64,000 nt of DNA, from positions 58,251,037 through 58,315,036 of the forward strand of contig JBCFYV010000001.1 of the NCBI GenBank assembly GCA_039000515.1, given 5' to 3'. The notes beneath the pieces were generated by a model. That model saw only the letters and a list, made by a program, of their open reading frames with translations, did no database searches and was not told the origin of the DNA. This DNA is from Timema cristinae (taxonomy: Eukaryota > Arthropoda > Insecta > Phasmatodea > Timematidae). Positions 59,831 to 64,000 of the stretch are shown piece by piece. Position 1 is the stretch's first letter, and each line of letters opens with the position of its first letter. Position numbers and translations under genes: made by a program.

Positions 59831-60199
59831 CAGTCTATTAATAAAGACTTTGAATGTTAATTTTAAACTGAGTAGAAGCAGTTTTTACCTATCAGTTCAA
59901 GGGTTCTAGAATGCACCTTACCACGTAATTTTTACAGGACCACTGGTCACATTATCACCGCGCCCTCTCTGTGAAGACGACAAATTATTATAAAATACCC
60001 TCATCTTGGTTTTTTAAGCAGAATACAAAGATTATATAATCTGTAACGGATTTCTCTCTGGCTCTGGACCCTAAGCAATGGCGTAGGGATGGGTACCCTC
60101 GTGGATGGCAAAATCTCCATTCATTTATTTTTCTAAAGATGAAAATTAGTGATAAGTTGAGGGGACTAAGGAGCCATAAATCACTGTGTGTTGTTGCAG

Positions 60200-60420
60200 A
60201 CTTACTCAATGGACTGCTACTTCAGGCAATCTTGGGTGGACCGTCGTTTGGCCTTCCAGGGAAATAAAGAAACGCTCGCTCTGAGTATATCAATGCTGGC
60301 CAGGATCTGGAAACCTGACACCTACTTCTACAACGGTAAACAATCGTACCTACACACCATTACCACGCCCAACAAATTCGTCAGGCTGTATCAAGATGGT
60401 CGGGTGCTGTATTCTTCCAG
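60200..60420 (+). CDS. Grd: GRD/alpha-like GABA-receptor subunit, 221-nt exon
   Basis: Acceptor TTGTTGCAG, donor GTAAAC. It enters in phase 0 from the 68-nt exon and leaves with two bases of an Arg codon. It encodes TYSMDCYFRQSWVDRRLAF, then LALSISMLARIWKPDTYFYN, GKQSYLHTITTPNKFVRLYQ and DGRVLYSS, i.e. most of the extracellular agonist-binding domain before the cys-loop. The FRQSW and IWKPDTYFYNG motifs are those of GRD/alpha subunits rather than RDL (which has WxPDTFFVNEKQSYF). 221 nt matches the conserved GABA-receptor exon length. The next exon (cys-loop) is not in the window. Confidence 0.95.
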
Positions 60421-60702
60421 GTAAACCATGACACTGTGCGCAATTATTTAGATTGAACGGCCCCAACATATTTGAAAAGTTTGTTTTACTACAATGATGA
60501 TAAAATATACTCCTGGTTGTTAATGTTCTACCAGTATGAAGCCACTCCTAAAATGTTTGCCAAGGAAACCGAAAACTATTCCCTGAACTAAAATACATAT
60601 TTAAACAAACATGCTGCAAGACCATTTTGGGGATTTCTTCATTTTCGCTCACACTTATCTAAATATTTATTATAGAAAGTTGGTACATGTGTATGTTAGT
60701 GG

Positions 60703-60854
60703 AATGTGGGGAATGCCAGGCCTCCACCGTGGTTCGGATTCCACGTTAAACTGTAGGTCCTTCATTTCATCTCACAATCACCCTACCATTACACATAAGC
60801 GTAAGTGCGTATAACCCGAATGGGTAGTAAGACGCGTGCTAATAATAATAATAA
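60703..60854 (+). mobile_element. SINE family A, 5'-truncated, in the GRD intron
   Basis: Only the 3' 152 bp (from GGAATGCCAGGCCTCC-type sequence to the tail and (TAA)n). Perfect 13-bp target duplication TGTATGTTAGTGG at 60690-60702 and 60855-60867. Confidence 0.94.
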
Positions 60855-60867
60855 TGTATGTTAGTGG

Positions 60868-63290
60868 TATAGAATCTAAACCACTCTAGATAAACAAGAG
60901 AGTATAAATCGGAAGGTAAAATAGAAACAATTTACAATTAGTCAGAAAAATCTGAAAGAGTAAAATTTTTTATATAAAAACTGCAAAAAAACTTGTCATT
61001 TCTTGCATTACCTTCACCCTACCTCAATGTGGTTTGTAACAAACGTCAGTAAACTCCATGTTTGAGTTTTTGCGACAGTAATTATTGTACTCATTTTATT
61101 TCTACATTTTAGTGAGTGATATTTCTTTCAAATGACACTTTGCATCATTTTTATGTTCCTTTTTAAACGCAATTTAAAATCAAATAAGAATATTTTCTTC
61201 AGACATTTCAACATTTAACTAAAGTGAATATTATAAATTGGCATATGTCACTTCAAATAATAAATATGTTCTGTACATTTGTCTAGAACATTAAGAATAT
61301 ATCGGTTATATTATTCACTAAATTTATAGCACCTCATCTTAATATAGGTTCGGGTTGTACGCCGATCATCTTAGTGTAGTCCAGTTACCTCTCTTTTGCA
61401 TAGTATGTATTTCAGAGCCTCTAATTTATACTGATGAACTTTTCCGTCCAGTAACTTAACTTGTCTTGTGTGTGGATACTGTCGGTCTCTTTGATAACCA
61501 ACATGAAATAACACCATTAATCTACACAGCCTCAGGTAAATATTCGTATAAACCTGAGAAATTAAACAGTCGGTATTTGCGATTTCTTCTCCGCGATTGT
61601 TTTCCCCAACTAGTTTCCGTTACACTGTTTTGTCGTGGCCTCCTGAAATCCTCGTGAGATATTCCAGCTGGTGACGTGCGCTGGCATCTCATTGTCCTTC
61701 ACTTCGATCTAAAGACAGTAACAACGTCCTAACTGTCATCTCCAGGAACAAATACCACACGACCACACAGAGTAATCACTCGAACTGGTAGGGCTAGATG
61801 AGGGGTGAGGACATTTGATTCTCCAAGTCGAAGATACCTAGGATTTTTGTTTTTGTCACTTAACGCCACTTTTAGTTTTTAAATTAATTATTTTTCTAGA
61901 TCTTTTCAGTAACAAGGGCCAGGAAAATTTCCTTATTTATTTCTTAAGGACTGTATTAATAACTAATGCACACAGGTTTACTGATAAGCTTAGTAACTTA
62001 TCAATTAAGTTTTATTCTAAAAATTGAAAAATGCCACCTAGACACGGGAATCGAGTCCGTGACCTTTGGCTCAATTTGGGCTCGATCACCGTGTCCAAGT
62101 GTAATTTTTAAATGTTCAGAATATGATATCTAGATGGAATAATTCTCACTAAAAAGCATAAATAATAGCTTTGGCTATTTGATTCTTGATTAAGTTTTAA
62201 TTTTTACTTATATCGTGGAGTTTATAATATTATTTCGAAAACTTTACATATGCATGTTTTATCTACATTTCTCTGATAATAATTATAAATTAAGTTCCGT
62301 TTTTGTTTCCTACTTTCCGAATCAGTAATTTTGAATAATAAAGAAAATGTGAAGAAGCTATGAAAAACTTATGTGTCAAAATGCACTTGTAAATTTGTCA
62401 CAGATAATTAGAATATTAAGGATCAACATAGAAATCCTGCCAACCGCATGAGACTAATTATTTCGTGGATATATGCCATGTTTGCCACATGGGTACAGGA
62501 ATACTGTATGTACAACCTTTACACACACTGAAAATGATTTTATATGACAATATCTATTGAAATCTCCCGGGAAAATATTTTAAAATTTTGCATGACAACA
62601 AACTAATAAGGTTTATTCATTTTCCAATACCCATTTGACGATATTCAAAAGAACTAAAAATTATCTAATTCCGATTTAAAACAATCCGAAACATTTGCTT
62701 TTGTTAAACTCTAATAGCTAGTTATGGTGGTGTGGATTAAAAATAAATAAAATCACATTATGGTAAAAATATTTACTATTGACATAAAATTAGAGTCAAT
62801 ATAATTGTTGCTACTAATATTTCAGAAGTGCGTTTTATTTGTTTATCTCTGTGGTTTATTTGCAATAAAATTTATAAGGAATGGGTACACATAGAAAATA
62901 ATAAGAATAAGACTGTAGAAACAGGAAAAAAATAAAAAATTATCACCGTAGCGAACACATAAGTGAGCTTCACTAGCAACTTAATTAATAATAAAACAAA
63001 CTCCTTCTCTTTTAAAGGGATGTTTTTTTGGAAGTGTCTTAAAAATTAAAACTGAGCAAAACTCATATTCAAGAAACCATAACAAAAATGTTACCTTTTG
63101 TTTCGCTCCACATCTTCACATACGCATATTTTTAAGAATGGAGTAAGGATGAGAAAAGTATAATCAAAGGGATAGAGACAAATCAATTAGTAAAAAACCA
63201 CCCCAGTATACCCTACATACATCTGAGACCCTTCTTCCCTGTCACCTAGTTGTTAAAACAAAGGGGTATTATAGTTAGTTAACTAAGATC
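60868..63290 (+). other. GRD intron sequence, no exon seen
   Basis: AT-rich. A minus-strand tRNA-like segment at about 62030-62110 (box B-like GGACTCGATTCCCG) is probably a SINE relic. The expected cys-loop exon of GRD was looked for and not found. Confidence 0.45.
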
Positions 63291-63545
63291 ACTTAAGTTG
63301 GCCCCCCACCTCCTCAAAATTAAAATTTAAATACACCACCGTTTTGCACCTATTTTGCACCGTTTTGCAACCAAGTATGGCGCTTTGCACCCTAACCCAA
63401 GAGACGGTACGACTGTTTATGTTAAGGGGGGGCCAAGTTAAGGGTAGCCCCCCCACTATCAAAATGTTGGATTTTTTTCATGCCATCTTAAAAGTCCTGT
63501 TTTGCACCGCTTTGCACCCAAGTATGGCGTTTTGCACCCTAAAAG
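63290..63545 (+). repeat. Diverged tandem duplication with GTTTTGCACC motifs
   Basis: Two units of about 130-150 bp. Each begins TTAAG-TGGCCCCCCAC or TTAAGGGTAGCCCCCCCAC and ends CCAAGTATGGCGYTTTGCACCCTAA. Each carries two to three TTTTGCACC repeats. Non-coding. Confidence 0.7.
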
Positions 63546-64000
63546 ATTAGCGAGGAAAAAAATATTTAAGAAACAAAAAAATCAAATCGTTGGACTCTCC
63601 TGGTGGGGGAGCAACTGGCTTGCCGTGTGAATTTGTGATACAGTATTGCCTTGTTTTTTTTTAAGTTATTAATTGGCACCCCATATAGTTCAAAAACACA
63701 TGTTGCCACTTCCAAAAATTATGCGTGGTGGGGGATGGGGGGGGGGGGGTAGGGCTGTAGGGCAGGGATGTGTGGCACAGGGGAAGGGACAATATCATGT
63801 TACTTGTTACAACATTATTGACTGTAACTTCCATAGATTCTATAATATAAAAGTCCAAACTAACTAAAATTAAAGCTAATAAATTTTTCTACAAATTGGC
63901 TGACAGCATGTAATTAACCTATTATCTCCAGAAATATTAATAAACGCTAAACATTTTAACTTTTTCTATTAGTTTTGGTGGTAGTAAGAAAATTAATGTT
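63546..64000. other. Window end, no gene seen
   Basis: AT-rich sequence with a G-rich run at about 63724-63755; open frames on both strands across it are low complexity. Confidence 0.4.

Overview
The window is eukaryotic nuclear DNA, AT-rich and dense in repeats. It carries parts of at least three split protein-coding genes with canonical GT-AG introns. A GRD/alpha-like cys-loop receptor, an ionotropic receptor (IR) and a PDGF/VEGF-related factor (Pvf) together point to an arthropod, most likely an insect; the species cannot be told from sequence alone. Real coding sequence is only about 1.2 kb of 64 kb. Most long open frames belong to transposable elements or to tandem repeats that happen to lack stops.

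Host genes. (1) A Pvf-like growth factor on the + strand has exons at 1000-1217, 5664-5762 and 27181-27306. The first two carry the PDGF/VEGF cystine-knot domain and the last a Cys-rich C-terminus ending in a stop; 5' exons lie upstream of the window. (2) An IR gene on the - strand has exons at 35948-35884, 34469-34207 and 32997-32742, plus a tentative pore exon at 36145-36093. It is broken by a 100-N assembly gap (35964-36063) and its 5' part is not seen. (3) A GRD-type receptor subunit on the + strand has three consecutive exons at 44091-44203, 57476-57543 and 60200-60420 (113, 68 and 221 nt) with matching phases; both ends of the gene are outside the window.

TE nest, 6.8-26.7 kb. The 21.4-kb second visible intron of Pvf holds a minus-strand BEL/Pao LTR retrotransposon (6821-26686, target duplication GAGAA). 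It is split by a second insertion with TG...CA ends (9703-22516, target duplication TGTT). That insertion is itself split by two head-to-tail Jockey-clade non-LTR elements (9984-13806 and 13818-22096) separated and flanked by the same 11-bp motif CTATTTTTTAG. The second Jockey copy is split by a pogo-like DNA transposon with a C-terminal PHD-type finger (16838-19643). Every coding region in the nest is disrupted.

Other structure. Two tRNA-headed SINE families share one 3' tail (hairpin CCCGAACGGG, then a (TAA)n tract); most good copies have target duplications, and their tails account for several of the ATT/TAA microsatellites. Tandem arrays occur at 4.6 kb (39 bp), 37.6-38.5 kb (53 bp), 40.1-43.7 kb (59 bp, about 60 copies) and 44.2-45.6 kb (23 bp, about 60 copies, starting within a few bases of a GRD splice donor). 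A hairpin with arms of about 590 bp lies at 53.0-54.5 kb, a PIF/Harbinger-like TIR element at 54.6-56.2 kb, and a compound-TIR element at 29.7-31.1 kb. The rest is unannotated AT-rich intron or intergenic DNA in which I see no gene.
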